Origin: Saccharopolyspora indica
GTDB lineage: Bacteria > Actinomycetota > Actinomycetes > Mycobacteriales > Pseudonocardiaceae
Assembly: GCF_027853965.1 (NCBI RefSeq)
Contig: NZ_JAQGLB010000015.1
Coordinates: 124,001 to 188,000 of the forward strand
Reading direction: 5' to 3'
DNA: 64,000 bases
This document shows positions 8,456-17,749 of this stretch, piece after piece. Position 1 is the stretch's first letter. Each line of letters begins with the position of its first letter. Under the pieces are notes generated by a model that saw only the letters and a program-made list of their open reading frames with translations, ran no database searches and had not been told where the DNA came from. Made by a program: the position numbers and the translations under genes.

Positions 8456-10062
8456 ACTCCTTGGCGGGAACCGGGCTGATGCTGCGGCACGTGCTGCGGC
8501 GCGACCGGGTGCTCGGCACCGCGTGGGTGCTCTTCCTCGCGCTGCTCGTGGTCGGGGTGGCCAAGCAGTACGCGGGGCTCTTCCCGACCGATCGGGCGAG
8601 ACTGGACTTCGTCGCCGAGGTCCGGGCGAACGCCGCGCTCAACGCCTTCACCGGTCAGCTCCACGGCGACGGGCTCGGCAACCTCGTGTTGTGGAAGACG
8701 GGCGACATCGCCTTCACGCTGATCGGGCTGATGGCGGTGCTGCTGGTGGTCCGGCACACCAGGGCGGAAGAGGAATCGGGCCGTGCCGAGCTGGTGGGCG
8801 CGGGCGTGCTGGGCAGATTCGCCACGCTGACCGCGAGCCTGCTGGCGGTCAGCCTGCTCAGCGTGCTGGCGGGAGCGCTGTCGGCGGTGGGACTGGCCGC
8901 CTTCGGGCTCGACGCGGCCGGTTCCGCCGCGTTCGGTCTCGCGCTGATCGCGCCGGGTCTCGTCTTCGCCGCGGTGGGCGCGGTGGCCGCACAGCTCTCC
9001 GAGCGTGCTCGCGGCGCCATCGCGATCGCCAGCACGGTGCTCGGCATCGGCTACCTGATCAGGTTCGTCGCGGACGGCAGCGGTTTGCTCTGGCTGCGTT
9101 GGCTGTCGCCGAACGGCTGGAGCCACCTGGCCGAGCCCTTCGGCGGCAACCACGTCGGGGTGCTCGCAGTGCCCCTGGCGGTGGCGTCCCTGCTGGTAGC
9201 CCTTGCCTTCCGGTTGGCAGCACGGCGCGACGTGGGCGCCGGTGCGCTTCCCGCCCGCCTCGGGCCTCCTACCGCGGTCGGTCGGCTGCGCAGTCCGCTG
9301 GCACTGGCCTGGCGCCTGCACCGCGGCCAGATTTTCGGCTGGACGGTAGCGCTTTCGGCGTTCAGCGCCGCCACGGCGGCCGTCGCGACCGGCATGCCGG
9401 AACTGGCGAGCCGGTCGGGGGAGCACGTGCGGGAGTTCTTCCACCGCTACGCCGCAACACCCGACGCGGGTATCGCGGACACCTTCATCTGGCTGATCAT
9501 CGTCAGCATCGCCGGGGTAGCGGCGCTGTACCCGATGATGGCCGTCCTGCGGCTGCGGGCCGAAGAAACCGGTGGCCGCGCGGAGATGACGCTGGCGACA
9601 CCGACCAGCAGGCTGCGCTGGGCCGGCGGCCACCTCCTGTGCGCGGCGGCGGGATCGGCGCTGATGCTGGCCGCCAGCGGCCTCGCTGCTGGCCTCGTCT
9701 ACGGCATCACCAGCGGCGATGTGCCCACGCAGCTGCCCGGAGCGCTGTCGGCGACGCTGGTCCAGATACCGCCGGTGTGGCTGATCGGATCGCTGGCGGT
9801 GATCGCCGTCGGAGCCTTCCCCCGCCTGGCGACCGCCTTCGTCTGGGTGGTGTTCATGCTGGTCAACCTCTTCGGGGAATCGCTGGGTCCCATCCTGGGA
9901 ATCGACTACGGGTACGCGAACCAGGTGGTGCCCTTCCACCACGTTCCCAAGATCCTCACCGGCGGTGAGTTCACCGCCGCGCCGCTGCTGATCATGACGT
10001 TGCTGGCGGTGGTGTTCGCCGCAACGGGCCTCGCAGCGCTCAACCGCAGGGACATCCGGTGA
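8452..10062 (+). CDS. ABC exporter permease of the polyketide-antibiotic exporter type
   Basis: A 536-residue integral membrane protein with about twelve hydrophobic segments in two halves, the second beginning near LAWRLHRGQIFGWTVALSAF. The repeated half-structure and pairing with a DrrA-like ATPase match the actinobacterial family annotated as exporters of polyketide antibiotics. It starts inside the ATPase stop (ATGA). Its last 320 bases are partly duplicated as a damaged copy about 1.7 kb downstream, beyond the convergent amidohydrolase gene, so the locus has rearranged. No polyketide synthase is adjacent; the family name should not be read as a known substrate. Confidence 0.85.
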   Translation: MNSLAGTGLMLRHVLRRDRVLGTAWVLFLALLVVGVAKQYAGLFPTDRARLDFVAEVRANAALNAFTGQLHGDGLGNLVLWKTGDIAFTLIGLMAVLLVVRHTRAEEESGRAELVGAGVLGRFATLTASLLAVSLLSVLAGALSAVGLAAFGLDAAGSAAFGLALIAPGLVFAAVGAVAAQLSERARGAIAIASTVLGIGYLIRFVADGSGLLWLRWLSPNGWSHLAEPFGGNHVGVLAVPLAVASLLVALAFRLAARRDVGAGALPARLGPPTAVGRLRSPLALAWRLHRGQIFGWTVALSAFSAATAAVATGMPELASRSGEHVREFFHRYAATPDAGIADTFIWLIIVSIAGVAALYPMMAVLRLRAEETGGRAEMTLATPTSRLRWAGGHLLCAAAGSALMLAASGLAAGLVYGITSGDVPTQLPGALSATLVQIPPVWLIGSLAVIAVGAFPRLATAFVWVVFMLVNLFGESLGPILGIDYGYANQVVPFHHVPKILTGGEFTAAPLLIMTLLAVVFAATGLAALNRRDIR

Positions 10063-10211
10063 GCCGGTCCGGCAGGACGCCGAGCTCGCCTGGGAGCGAA
10101 GCGCTTCCGGTGGGTGCCCGGAGAGAATCCACGGCACGACGACGCCTGGGGCAGGCCCGAGTGCGAGTCCGCGGTGCGCGCACCGGCACCCGACGCGCCG
10201 GAAGCTCGTGC

Positions 10212-10247
10212 GTGAGCGCCCCGGCGAGAACCGGGGCGACCGCTCAC
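10212..10247. terminator. Hairpin between convergent exporter and amidohydrolase genes
   Basis: GTGAGCG-CCCCGG at 10212-10224 pairs with CCGGGG at 10231-10236 and CGCTCAC at 10241-10247, with a 6-base loop and a 4-base bulge on the right arm. It overlaps the end of the amidohydrolase gene and lies between two convergent genes, where a shared terminator is expected. Confidence 0.6.
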
Positions 10248-11560
10248 GAGGCGCGGGTCAGCGTCGTCGTCACCTGGGTGCGGGCGACGAGGCGGCCCTG
10301 ATGGATGACCACGCGGTCTTCGGTGGCACCGGCGACCGCTTCGTCGAGATCAGTCGCGCGGATCGCCAGGAGTTCCGCGGGATCCCCCGGACGCAGCGTC
10401 ACCGGGGGCAGGTTCAGCACAGCGCGGGCCTGGTCGGACACCGCCGCGTAGGCCGCCGGGATGTCGAGGTGGCCCGCAGCGACCAGCAGGGCGGCTATCT
10501 CGAACGGGTCGGCCCGGCCGACGGCGTTGAACGGGTCGCGCCAGTTGTCCCCGCCGGCGGCCAGGACCGCGCCCGCGCGGCGGAGCGCATCGATGGCCGT
10601 CAGCGCCCGCGGCACCCGGGTACCGCTATCGCGTCCCTGCAGGTACAGGTTGGTCTGCGGCAGCGTGATCACCGCGACGCCCGCACCCGCCGCCTGCTTC
10701 GCGATGAGCTCGGCGGTCCCCGGGTCTTGTTGGCCCAGGCTCACGCAATGCGAGGCCGCGACCCTGCCGCCCATGCCGGTCCGGGCGGTTTCGGCGATCA
10801 GCTCGCGCAGCGACAGCACGCTCGGGTCGGTGGTCTCGTCGGTGTGCAGATCGACCATGCGGTCGTACTCGCGGGCGGCGGCGAGGTATTCGCGCACCGC
10901 TGCGGCCGGGTCCGGGTCGGCGTAGGGCAGGCCGCCGACCACGTCGGCCCCCATCCGCAGCCCCTCGTCGAGCAACGCCCGCGCTGGAGCTCCTGCCACG
11001 CCGGAGATCGTTCCTGCGAAGGCCACGACCTGGATGTCGGCGATGTCGGCGTACCGCTGCCGGAGGTCCAGCATCACCGCCAGGGCTCGGGTACCGCTGC
11101 TCTCCGTGGTGTCCACGTGGGTGCGGATGGCGGTGTAGCCGTGCCGGACCGCCAGCTCGATGCCGCGGCTGGCCCGGTCGCGCACGTCCTCGTCGGTCAT
11201 CGTCGGTGCGAGCGCGGGCATCACCTCGATCGCGCCCTGCAGGTCGCCGGTCGGGTTCGGCACCCGCCGCGCCAGGAACGCCTTGTCCAGGTGCGCGTGG
11301 GCTTCCACGCCGGACGGCAGCAACAGGTAGCCGTTGAGGTCGACCTCCTCGGCATCGGCCGCAGCACCACCGATCGCCGCGATCTTGCCCTGGTCGAGCA
11401 GCACGTCGGCCCGCTGACCGCCGGGCAGGGCCGGGCCCCGCAACAACAACCGGCCGCCGCCCGCGGCCGCCCCGGACGAAGTGCTGGTGCAGGCCGCTGC
11501 ACCGACGGTGGCGAGCGCTCCGGCCAGCACCGCGCGCCGGGAGACGTTCGGACGAGCCAT
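10244..11560 (-). CDS. Exported amidohydrolase of the cytosine deaminase type
   Basis: A 438-residue metal-dependent amidohydrolase. Metal and substrate motifs are HAHLDK (His88, His90), RTHVDT, ASHCVS and GGDNWRDPF, in the order of the CodA-like deaminase/hydrolase group. The N-terminus has a twin-arginine motif SRRAVLAG, a hydrophobic stretch and a possible lipobox ending at Cys24, followed by a Ser/Gly-rich linker, which points to Tat export and membrane anchoring rather than cytoplasmic pyrimidine salvage. The start at 11560 is supported by AGAGGGGTG just upstream. The gene lies between an intact permease gene and a damaged copy of that permease's 3' end. The substrate, a cyclic amidine or amide, cannot be told. 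Confidence 0.82.
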   Translation of the reverse strand: MARPNVSRRAVLAGALATVGAAACTSTSSGAAAGGGRLLLRGPALPGGQRADVLLDQGKIAAIGGAAADAEEVDLNGYLLLPSGVEAHAHLDKAFLARRVPNPTGDLQGAIEVMPALAPTMTDEDVRDRASRGIELAVRHGYTAIRTHVDTTESSGTRALAVMLDLRQRYADIADIQVVAFAGTISGVAGAPARALLDEGLRMGADVVGGLPYADPDPAAAVREYLAAAREYDRMVDLHTDETTDPSVLSLRELIAETARTGMGGRVAASHCVSLGQQDPGTAELIAKQAAGAGVAVITLPQTNLYLQGRDSGTRVPRALTAIDALRRAGAVLAAGGDNWRDPFNAVGRADPFEIAALLVAAGHLDIPAAYAAVSDQARAVLNLPPVTLRPGDPAELLAIRATDLDEAVAGATEDRVVIHQGRLVARTQVTTTLTRAS

Positions 11561-11727
11561 CGGACACCCCTCTGGGTCGACGGGCGCGACGCACCCTCGG
11601 GAGGCGTTCCGGAGGCTCCCTCGACTCCGATCGGGATGGATCACGCTAGCTGCGCGAACAACGCCTGACATGCCGCCGTTCAGGTGCGGATCGATCAAGG
11701 AACCATCCACTGAGGTCGCATTCCGTC

Positions 11728-11968
11728 GTGCTGTCGGCGACACTGGTTCAGATACCGCCGGTGTGGCTGATCGGATCGGCGGCGGTGATCGCCTTCGGAT
11801 CCTTCCCCCGCCTTCGTCTGGGTGGTGTTCATGCTGGTCAACCTCTTCGGAGAATCGCTGGGACCAATCGGCGACTTCGCGGCCGCCCCACTCCTGATCA
11901 CGACGGCGCTGGCGGTACTGCTCGCCGCAACGGGCCTCGCAGCGCTCAACCACAGGGACAACCGGTAA
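11728..11968 (+). pseudogene. Degenerate partial copy of the ABC exporter permease 3' end
   Basis: This stretch closely matches the last part of the intact permease gene (about 9742-10062) at the DNA level: shared runs include ataccgccggtgtggctgat and gccgcaacgggcctcgcag. An 11-base deletion at cccccgcc/ttcgtc shifts the frame and a further deletion of roughly 75 bases follows the segment encoding ESLGP. The in-frame end is TAA at 11966, and similarity continues about 24 bases past the stop. The 5' part of the gene and any ATPase are missing. It is the relic of a second, paralogous exporter or of a local duplication. Confidence 0.85.
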
Positions 11969-12039
11969 GCCGGTCTGGCAAGACGCCGAACGTGCCGCGG
12001 GCTGTCGACGGATGTGATCACCCAGCCAGGCAGGGGCAT

Positions 12040-13263
12040 TTAGGAGTCTCGTTGCAGGTCGTTGTCCAGTTGGTCGAGCTGGTTGAGCAAGTCGGTTTCT
12101 CCGGCCTCGGTGGCCAGAGCACGTAGCCTGGTGTCGTTGAGATCGGGGAAGTCCAGTTGATCTCCGGTCATGCGTAGCAGGTCGGCACGGTCCTGCGGCC
12201 GATAGCGGAACACCCCGAGTAGCGACTTGGCGCGAGTCAGCAGAGCACGTCGGCGTACTTCGTGGTCTTGGCACCACACACGGACTACGACGGTGCGGAG
12301 ATCGACGAACGAGCCGACGTCTGTGATTCCGCGTTGTGCCGCTGGTCCGAAGTCCTCGGGAGTGAGATCGGCCTGCCACGATCCGTCCGGGTGCTGGAAG
12401 AGCTCCCGTCCGGGTGGGGCATTCCGCTCCAACCAACCCCGGACGATCTGTTCCTGCATCTCAACAGGTGGCGTTTCGTTCTGCAATGTGAAGCCGATGT
12501 CGGGAAGGTTGGTGCACAGATCACTGAGCTCCTCGTCGAGCTGACCGCGGACGGCTTCGCTATAGGCGAGGTAACGGACGTAGCCGCCTCGCACGACCGT
12601 GCGCACGAGGAAGAGCGGAAGGTACACGTACTCCGGCTGTGCGTCCTCCGGGTTCTCCACCGAGAGCGGAAGGTTGAACTTGTCGCGGTCGGGGTTCTTC
12701 TCCAGGTCGGTGAGCGCTTCACGCCGGAACTGCCACGTGCTGGTCAGCCAGACGAACTCGTCCCGCTCAGCCCGGGCTCGCGCCTCGGAAGGATCCAGGA
12801 ATACAGTTGAATCCTGGTAGTAGCGCCGGTGCAGCGGCTTTGATCGGAAGCCGTCGAAGTAGAGCTTGCGCCGATCTTCACGGCGGATCTCGAAGCAGGT
12901 GTTGGCGGCCAATGACTCGTGAGCGAGCGAGGTCAGTGCGAGCTGATCGCCGCGGGAACTCAGGTGACCGATGCGGTGCAACACCCGGACGGCGCGGTCC
13001 ACGAGAACGGGGTCCAGGGACAAGAACTTGGCGAGATCTCGAACAGTCGTGAACTCACCGTCGTCGATGGACCGCTCGATGAACTTGTCGATGAGCGCGT
13101 AGTCGCGTCCCGTCCTGGTGGTGGCTCGGACTTCGACCTCGTGCACCGGGAACAGGACGCGGAACACTCGGGTGGGGCAGACGCCTTGGCGGTATGCTGC
13201 GTCTTCCAGAGCGCTGCGCTTGGCCTTGTTCATGTTGTGCTGGGAGGGTGCGTGTGCAGTCAT
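12040..13263 (-). CDS. Unknown protein with winged-helix-like region, third gene of SEFIR/helicase operon
   Basis: A 407-residue soluble protein that I cannot place in a named family. The N-terminal third (DKFIERSIDDGEFTTVRDLAKFL followed by DRAVRVLHRIGHL and RGDQLALTSLAHESL) looks like a winged helix, suggesting nucleic-acid binding. The middle contains a run of tyrosine- and arginine-rich strands, and the C-terminus is predicted helical with LLNQLDQLDNDLQ. It overlaps the upstream helicase stop by ATGA, so the two are translationally coupled and probably act together. The region is less GC-rich than the flanking catabolic loci, which suggests transfer. A role as the nucleic-acid-sensing or target-binding partner of the helicase is inference from context. 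Confidence 0.72.
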   Translation of the reverse strand: MTAHAPSQHNMNKAKRSALEDAAYRQGVCPTRVFRVLFPVHEVEVRATTRTGRDYALIDKFIERSIDDGEFTTVRDLAKFLSLDPVLVDRAVRVLHRIGHLSSRGDQLALTSLAHESLAANTCFEIRREDRRKLYFDGFRSKPLHRRYYQDSTVFLDPSEARARAERDEFVWLTSTWQFRREALTDLEKNPDRDKFNLPLSVENPEDAQPEYVYLPLFLVRTVVRGGYVRYLAYSEAVRGQLDEELSDLCTNLPDIGFTLQNETPPVEMQEQIVRGWLERNAPPGRELFQHPDGSWQADLTPEDFGPAAQRGITDVGSFVDLRTVVVRVWCQDHEVRRRALLTRAKSLLGVFRYRPQDRADLLRMTGDQLDFPDLNDTRLRALATEAGETDLLNQLDQLDNDLQRDS

Positions 13264-16160
13264 GATCCCAATTCGGTGAGTCGGGCGACGATGGCGTTGT
13301 AGGCGACGATTTCTCCGTCGCGTCGCAGCGTGTCGCGCAGCTTCTCCATCAGGGCGGTGAAATCGGGATCCCTGCTGGTCAGCAGTGCTTCCAAGTCTCC
13401 GACGAGCACTAGGCGCTGCTTTGCTCTTGTGAAAGCGACGTTGAGGCGCCGCAGCTCGTCGAGGAATCCGATGTAGCCGCCTGCGTTGCTGCGGGTGAAC
13501 CCGTAGAGCACCACGTCGCGCTCCCCGCCCTGAAAGGCGTCAACCGTGCCGAAGTTGCCCTCGACGGTCTTTGAGTTCGGTGCCCAGTGGCTCGCCTCCT
13601 CCTTGAGATGGCCGAGTTGTTCGTTGTAGGGCACGATCAGAGCCCACTCGGCCCGGTTGCTGTTGTAGTGCTCAGCGAGCCGATTGAGAATTCGCGCCTC
13701 TGCCCTGTTGATGTATCCCGCGTCTTCCACCTGCGTTTCGCGGCGTTCATGCTCGAGCAGCGTCGAGGTGTCCACGAACACCAGTGGCCTGCTGAAGAGA
13801 GCATCTCCCCGTCGCGGCTCCACTGCGGACTTCACGGTTCCGCCGTAGAAGTGCTCGGAAATGAGCCGTGCGATCGCCTCAGGCATCCGACGCTGCGTCT
13901 GCAGTTGCACCACATGATCCGTGGGTACTGATTCGACCAGGATTTCCAGCATGCTCTTCTGGGACAGAGCTAGGAGTTCGGTGGCATCGTCGCGCTTCTC
14001 GATCGCGCGCTTGAATGAATCTTTGGTCACTGGGGGCAATTGCTTGTGGTCGCCCACGAGCACGCCGCGTTTGCCGCGGATCAGCGGAATCAGGGCGTCG
14101 GAGGTCTGCACCTGCCCGGCCTCGTCCACGATGACCAGATCGAACTCCTCGCCAGCGATGTCCTTCTGGGTAGCGGCGCCGACGCAAGTCGTGCCGATGA
14201 CGTCGGCGTAGCGGATCAGCTCCGGGCGGATCTGCTGGATCGGGCAGGAGGACACGGCGTCGTGCCACTCGTTGGCCAGCACGGAGCGCGTGTGCAGAAG
14301 CCCGATGCGCCTCTGCACACCCTGGTGCAGTCCTCCGACGAACTGGAACGTCGTCGCATCGTCCGCGCCTCCAGGTACGGGCGGCAGCGATTCGATGTTG
14401 AAGAGTGCGTGGCTTAGCGTGGAAAGCGTCTTCAGCGCGTCGGCTCGGTTCTGGTCGACTTCCCCCGCAGCGTCCTCACATTTCAACTGCGCAGCCCGCA
14501 CTTCGGGTATCTCCTGGAGCATCGCCTCGAGCTGGTCGTGAGCGAGCCGGAGGAGCTCGCGGGTCTCGTTCCACCGCTTAGAAACGGCATCGAACCGATG
14601 GCGTTGCTTCTCGACGCGGCGGTCGCGCAGTCGGCCGACGAGCCGGGACCACCAGCTGTCCCGGGTGTGATCCGCGCGCTGGGCGGCCTGGTTCAGGCTG
14701 TTCTGCGCACGGCGAGCACGTTCCCGCTGATGGTCGAGTTGCTGCGAAATCTGCTGCACGCGGGCGTGCGCGGGACCACCGACGGAGCGGCGGCACCTTT
14801 CCAGTTCCGCTTTGCGCGATGCGAGCTCACTGCGGGACTGCTCCCAGGCCGTGAGCTGCTCGCCCAGCAGCTGGTGCCAGCGGAGCGCCTCCGGGAGCTT
14901 CTGGTAGTTCTCGCAGGTTACCCGGCTGCTGCGTTTGAGCCCCTCACGCAGCTCGTGTGCGTAGTTGTCCAGCAAGATGGGCTGCACGTTGGGATCGACC
15001 TTCAGCTCGTCACCGAGGCGGATCGCGATCACATCTTTCGGACGCCGGTCCAGGACGTTGTCCACAGCCTTGTTCGAGAACGACGTGACCAGGGTCTTCC
15101 CGTTGTCGGACCGTCTCAGGGCGTCGACCATCTCCGTGATGACTCGCGTCTTCCCGGTGCCCGGAGGCCCTAGAACGATCAGAAGGTCCTCGATGCTCAG
15201 TGCGCTGCGGAGGGCACGTTCTTGGGACGGGTCGAGCTGTTGGGAGGGCTGCACCTCGACCTTGCGCATCGGCCGCGTCTGGTGCTCGACGAGCACCTTC
15301 AACAGGGACCGGTTCTGCGTCTGCCGGGACCGCAGTGCTTCCGCCGTCTCACGGCGCTTGACGTGCACGACATCAAAAGGTGCCGGGACCAGGATTCCCG
15401 GGCCCGTCAGCTGATTCCAATCCGGCGAGCTGTCGAACTTCACTGCGACTGCCTTGCCGGTCACCTCCACCACCTGGCCACGCAGGTCGGAGGCACCGCT
15501 GATCTGCACGTAGTCGTACCGCTTCGGCACAGGGCCTTCGATATCAAAGATGTAGGTGCTCGTCGTGGTGAAACCGCGCGAGCCTCCTGGACGCACGCGC
15601 TGGTAGGCGAAGCCGGTTTGCAAGGAGACGTCCTGCGCTTCGACTTCGCGGGCGATCTCGTTGAAGATATCGAGCATGTCGAGGTAGCGCTCGTGCTGGG
15701 GGTCGAGACGTGCGACGTTCTCCTGGTCGGCCAGATCCTGCTCGAGCTGTTGCCATTCCTTGCAAAGCTTTCGCCAGCACCTGGTGGGGTTCTCCGGGAG
15801 CTCCTTGATCCGAGCTTTGACTCTCCATTTGGAGCGCAGCAGCAGGCAAGACCGATCGAGTTTAGCGTGATGCCACAGCGTGAACGGTGTGGCGTCGTTG
15901 ATCCAGAAGAAGCGTTCGTCCTTGTTCAGACCGAGATGGACGACGTAGCCGTAGGTGTACAGATAAAGGCGGCCCTTGCCCTTGCCCGTTACCACGGTCG
16001 CGGGAACTAGCCCATCAGATCGGCGTGACAGGTCCTTGATGATCTGCTCAGGTCCTGCGGGCAGGAGCGGGGACTTCGACTCGCGCTGGCGCAGCTTTTC
16101 CTGCAGGTCATTTCCGGGGATCAAGTGGATCGGACCAGTTACCGGGACTTCGCGCAGCAT
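13260..16160 (-). CDS. UPF1-like superfamily 1 helicase with coiled-coil insertion
   Basis: A 966-residue SF1 helicase. Residues 1-300 are an N-terminal region without a recognised domain apart from a beta-rich stretch near 215-265. The helicase core has Walker A GPPGTGKT (331-338), motif Ia TSFSNKAVDNVL, Walker B VIVDEAGQ (676-683), motif III GDHKQLPPV (703-711), motif V VDAFQGGERDVVL (873-885) and motif VI NVAFTRAKQRL (907-917). Between Walker A and B a long charged helical insertion (about 430-580) looks like a coiled coil, as in other UPF1-like proteins. ATG at 16160 has GGAAG eight bases upstream and lies 5 bases after the stop of the SEFIR-kinase gene. Context suggests the NTP-driven engine of a conflict system. 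Confidence 0.9.
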   Translation of the reverse strand: MLREVPVTGPIHLIPGNDLQEKLRQRESKSPLLPAGPEQIIKDLSRRSDGLVPATVVTGKGKGRLYLYTYGYVVHLGLNKDERFFWINDATPFTLWHHAKLDRSCLLLRSKWRVKARIKELPENPTRCWRKLCKEWQQLEQDLADQENVARLDPQHERYLDMLDIFNEIAREVEAQDVSLQTGFAYQRVRPGGSRGFTTTSTYIFDIEGPVPKRYDYVQISGASDLRGQVVEVTGKAVAVKFDSSPDWNQLTGPGILVPAPFDVVHVKRRETAEALRSRQTQNRSLLKVLVEHQTRPMRKVEVQPSQQLDPSQERALRSALSIEDLLIVLGPPGTGKTRVITEMVDALRRSDNGKTLVTSFSNKAVDNVLDRRPKDVIAIRLGDELKVDPNVQPILLDNYAHELREGLKRSSRVTCENYQKLPEALRWHQLLGEQLTAWEQSRSELASRKAELERCRRSVGGPAHARVQQISQQLDHQRERARRAQNSLNQAAQRADHTRDSWWSRLVGRLRDRRVEKQRHRFDAVSKRWNETRELLRLAHDQLEAMLQEIPEVRAAQLKCEDAAGEVDQNRADALKTLSTLSHALFNIESLPPVPGGADDATTFQFVGGLHQGVQRRIGLLHTRSVLANEWHDAVSSCPIQQIRPELIRYADVIGTTCVGAATQKDIAGEEFDLVIVDEAGQVQTSDALIPLIRGKRGVLVGDHKQLPPVTKDSFKRAIEKRDDATELLALSQKSMLEILVESVPTDHVVQLQTQRRMPEAIARLISEHFYGGTVKSAVEPRRGDALFSRPLVFVDTSTLLEHERRETQVEDAGYINRAEARILNRLAEHYNSNRAEWALIVPYNEQLGHLKEEASHWAPNSKTVEGNFGTVDAFQGGERDVVLYGFTRSNAGGYIGFLDELRRLNVAFTRAKQRLVLVGDLEALLTSRDPDFTALMEKLRDTLRRDGEIVAYNAIVARLTELGS

Positions 16161-16165
16161 GCTGC

Positions 16166-17662
16166 TCACTTCCGGAATGCGGATGCCAGATCGGCGACCG
16201 TCGGACGTCTGGCGGGAACGGGGTCGAGGGCGGCATCGATCGCCGTGCAAGCGGCTTCCGGGGCGACCGGACATACCTGTCGCACCGGCAGGGATGCGCT
16301 GTCGCGAGGTCGGTGACCGCTGATCTGGTGGTAGGCGACGGCGGCCAGTTGGTAGGCGTCGGTCCAGGGGCCGATGCGGCCCCTTCCTCGGAAGGTCTGC
16401 TCTGGAGCGGGATAGGTGGCGTGCTCACCCGGAACTGGCGTACGGGTCGAGGCGCCGAGATCGCGCAGCGCGAGGTTCTCGTCGTCGATCCGGACGATGC
16501 TCTGTGGTGCCAGTTCGCGATGGCTGTGTCCACGGCGGTGCAATGCGGTGAGCGGGTCGGCGAGCCCAGCGAGGGCCGCCAGTGTTCGGCGTACCACGAT
16601 CGAATCCAGCTCATCGGGGTACGGGGTGTAGTCCGCGAGGGTCGCGAAGCGCTTGGGGGGTTCATCTCGCCGAGGCCAGGAGAGAACGAGGGTACGCGTG
16701 CGGTCTTCGTCGAGCAGGGCGAGCGGGCGCGGCACAGCTTCCTGGTCCCGGCTGATTTCTTCGGTCAGTTCGTATTCTGCCGCCAACGATGCGAAGAGTT
16801 CCCCTGAGCACTGGACTTTCTGCTCAACCTGTTTCAGCCAGACCCACTCGTGCGGCTCGCCGATGAGCATCGCCGGCGCCTGCCGCAGAACCTCTGGACC
16901 ACCTTCGCCACCGGGCAGCTCGACTCCGTTGTGCACGAGGAGCCTCTGGTCATTCAGGAGAATCGTTTCTCCGGCGCAGAGGATTACGTTCAAGACGGGC
17001 GGTGGCGTGTCCGCGCTGTGGGGAGGATTCGATTCCTGCGTGATCGGATGGGGTGGGCCTTGCGATGGCTTGGCGTGTAGGGGGCTGTTGCGTAATACGC
17101 GCAAGAGGTCCTGGACGCGGGGGTCCTCGGTGTCGATATGGCTGATCACGTAGGGACGTCTGGAGTAACCGGCCAGCATTCGTGGGATATCCGTGATGGC
17201 CCTGCCAGGCAGGACCACTGGCAGCATCTTCTTGAGCGTCCGGGGAAGGTTCTCCGCGAGGCTGTCGCGGGCGAGCGCGGCTCCAATCACCCCCTCGGGA
17301 TCTCCCGGATGCATGGAGTCCATCAGGCGCTTCATCTCGGGTGACGCTATGACCAGGATGAAATCCGCTTCGTCGGACCACGCGATCGCGTCGATCACCT
17401 GATCGGATCGCTGCGGTGGGCTCCATTCGGGCAAGTCGGCATCGATGCCTGCGCCTTCTCGCAGCATCGTGGCGAATTTGATCACCTGGGCGATGTGCGC
17501 CTCCGAGTCACGCGCACGGAAGACATAGACGCGCGGGCCTTGCGCGGATTCCCCCGGATTCGGCACGACCGGACTCTCCTCCACTTCCGTGATCGGCACC
17601 ATCGGAGAACGTGCCACACCAGATGCAGCAGCGGTGCCGAAGCAGGCCGAATTGTCCAGCAT
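16166..17662 (-). CDS. SEFIR (TIR-like) domain fused to a degenerate protein kinase
   Basis: A protein of about 498 residues with two parts. Residues 44-195 form a SEFIR/TIR-like domain: VYVFRARDSEAH, the helix SDQVIDAIAWSDEADFILVIASPEMKR, and MLPVVLPGRAITDIP. Residues 215-497 resemble a Ser/Thr kinase: the VAIK-like VWLKQVEQ, a catalytic-loop equivalent HSHRELAPQSIV and LALRDLGAS in place of DFG, then YPAPEQT like the APE segment. The usual HRD aspartate, catalytic lysine and metal-binding asparagine are changed to E, A and S, so it is probably a pseudokinase used for binding. It heads the operon with the helicase. ATG at 17602 is an alternative start. A sensor/effector role is inferred. Confidence 0.8.
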   Translation of the reverse strand: MLDNSACFGTAAASGVARSPMVPITEVEESPVVPNPGESAQGPRVYVFRARDSEAHIAQVIKFATMLREGAGIDADLPEWSPPQRSDQVIDAIAWSDEADFILVIASPEMKRLMDSMHPGDPEGVIGAALARDSLAENLPRTLKKMLPVVLPGRAITDIPRMLAGYSRRPYVISHIDTEDPRVQDLLRVLRNSPLHAKPSQGPPHPITQESNPPHSADTPPPVLNVILCAGETILLNDQRLLVHNGVELPGGEGGPEVLRQAPAMLIGEPHEWVWLKQVEQKVQCSGELFASLAAEYELTEEISRDQEAVPRPLALLDEDRTRTLVLSWPRRDEPPKRFATLADYTPYPDELDSIVVRRTLAALAGLADPLTALHRRGHSHRELAPQSIVRIDDENLALRDLGASTRTPVPGEHATYPAPEQTFRGRGRIGPWTDAYQLAAVAYHQISGHRPRDSASLPVRQVCPVAPEAACTAIDAALDPVPARRPTVADLASAFRK

Positions 17663-17749
17663 TTGGCCAGTGCAGATGGTGGTTGAACAGTCATCGTCAT
17701 GACATGGTTGCTGGTCAAGGTCCCAAGCGAGTCGCGTGATGAGGGAGAA

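Noticed and set aside
8452..10062. Exporter assigned to a nearby polyketide product
   Set aside because: The family name is generic; the Ccr cassette is a separate unit with no visible product, so no link can be shown.
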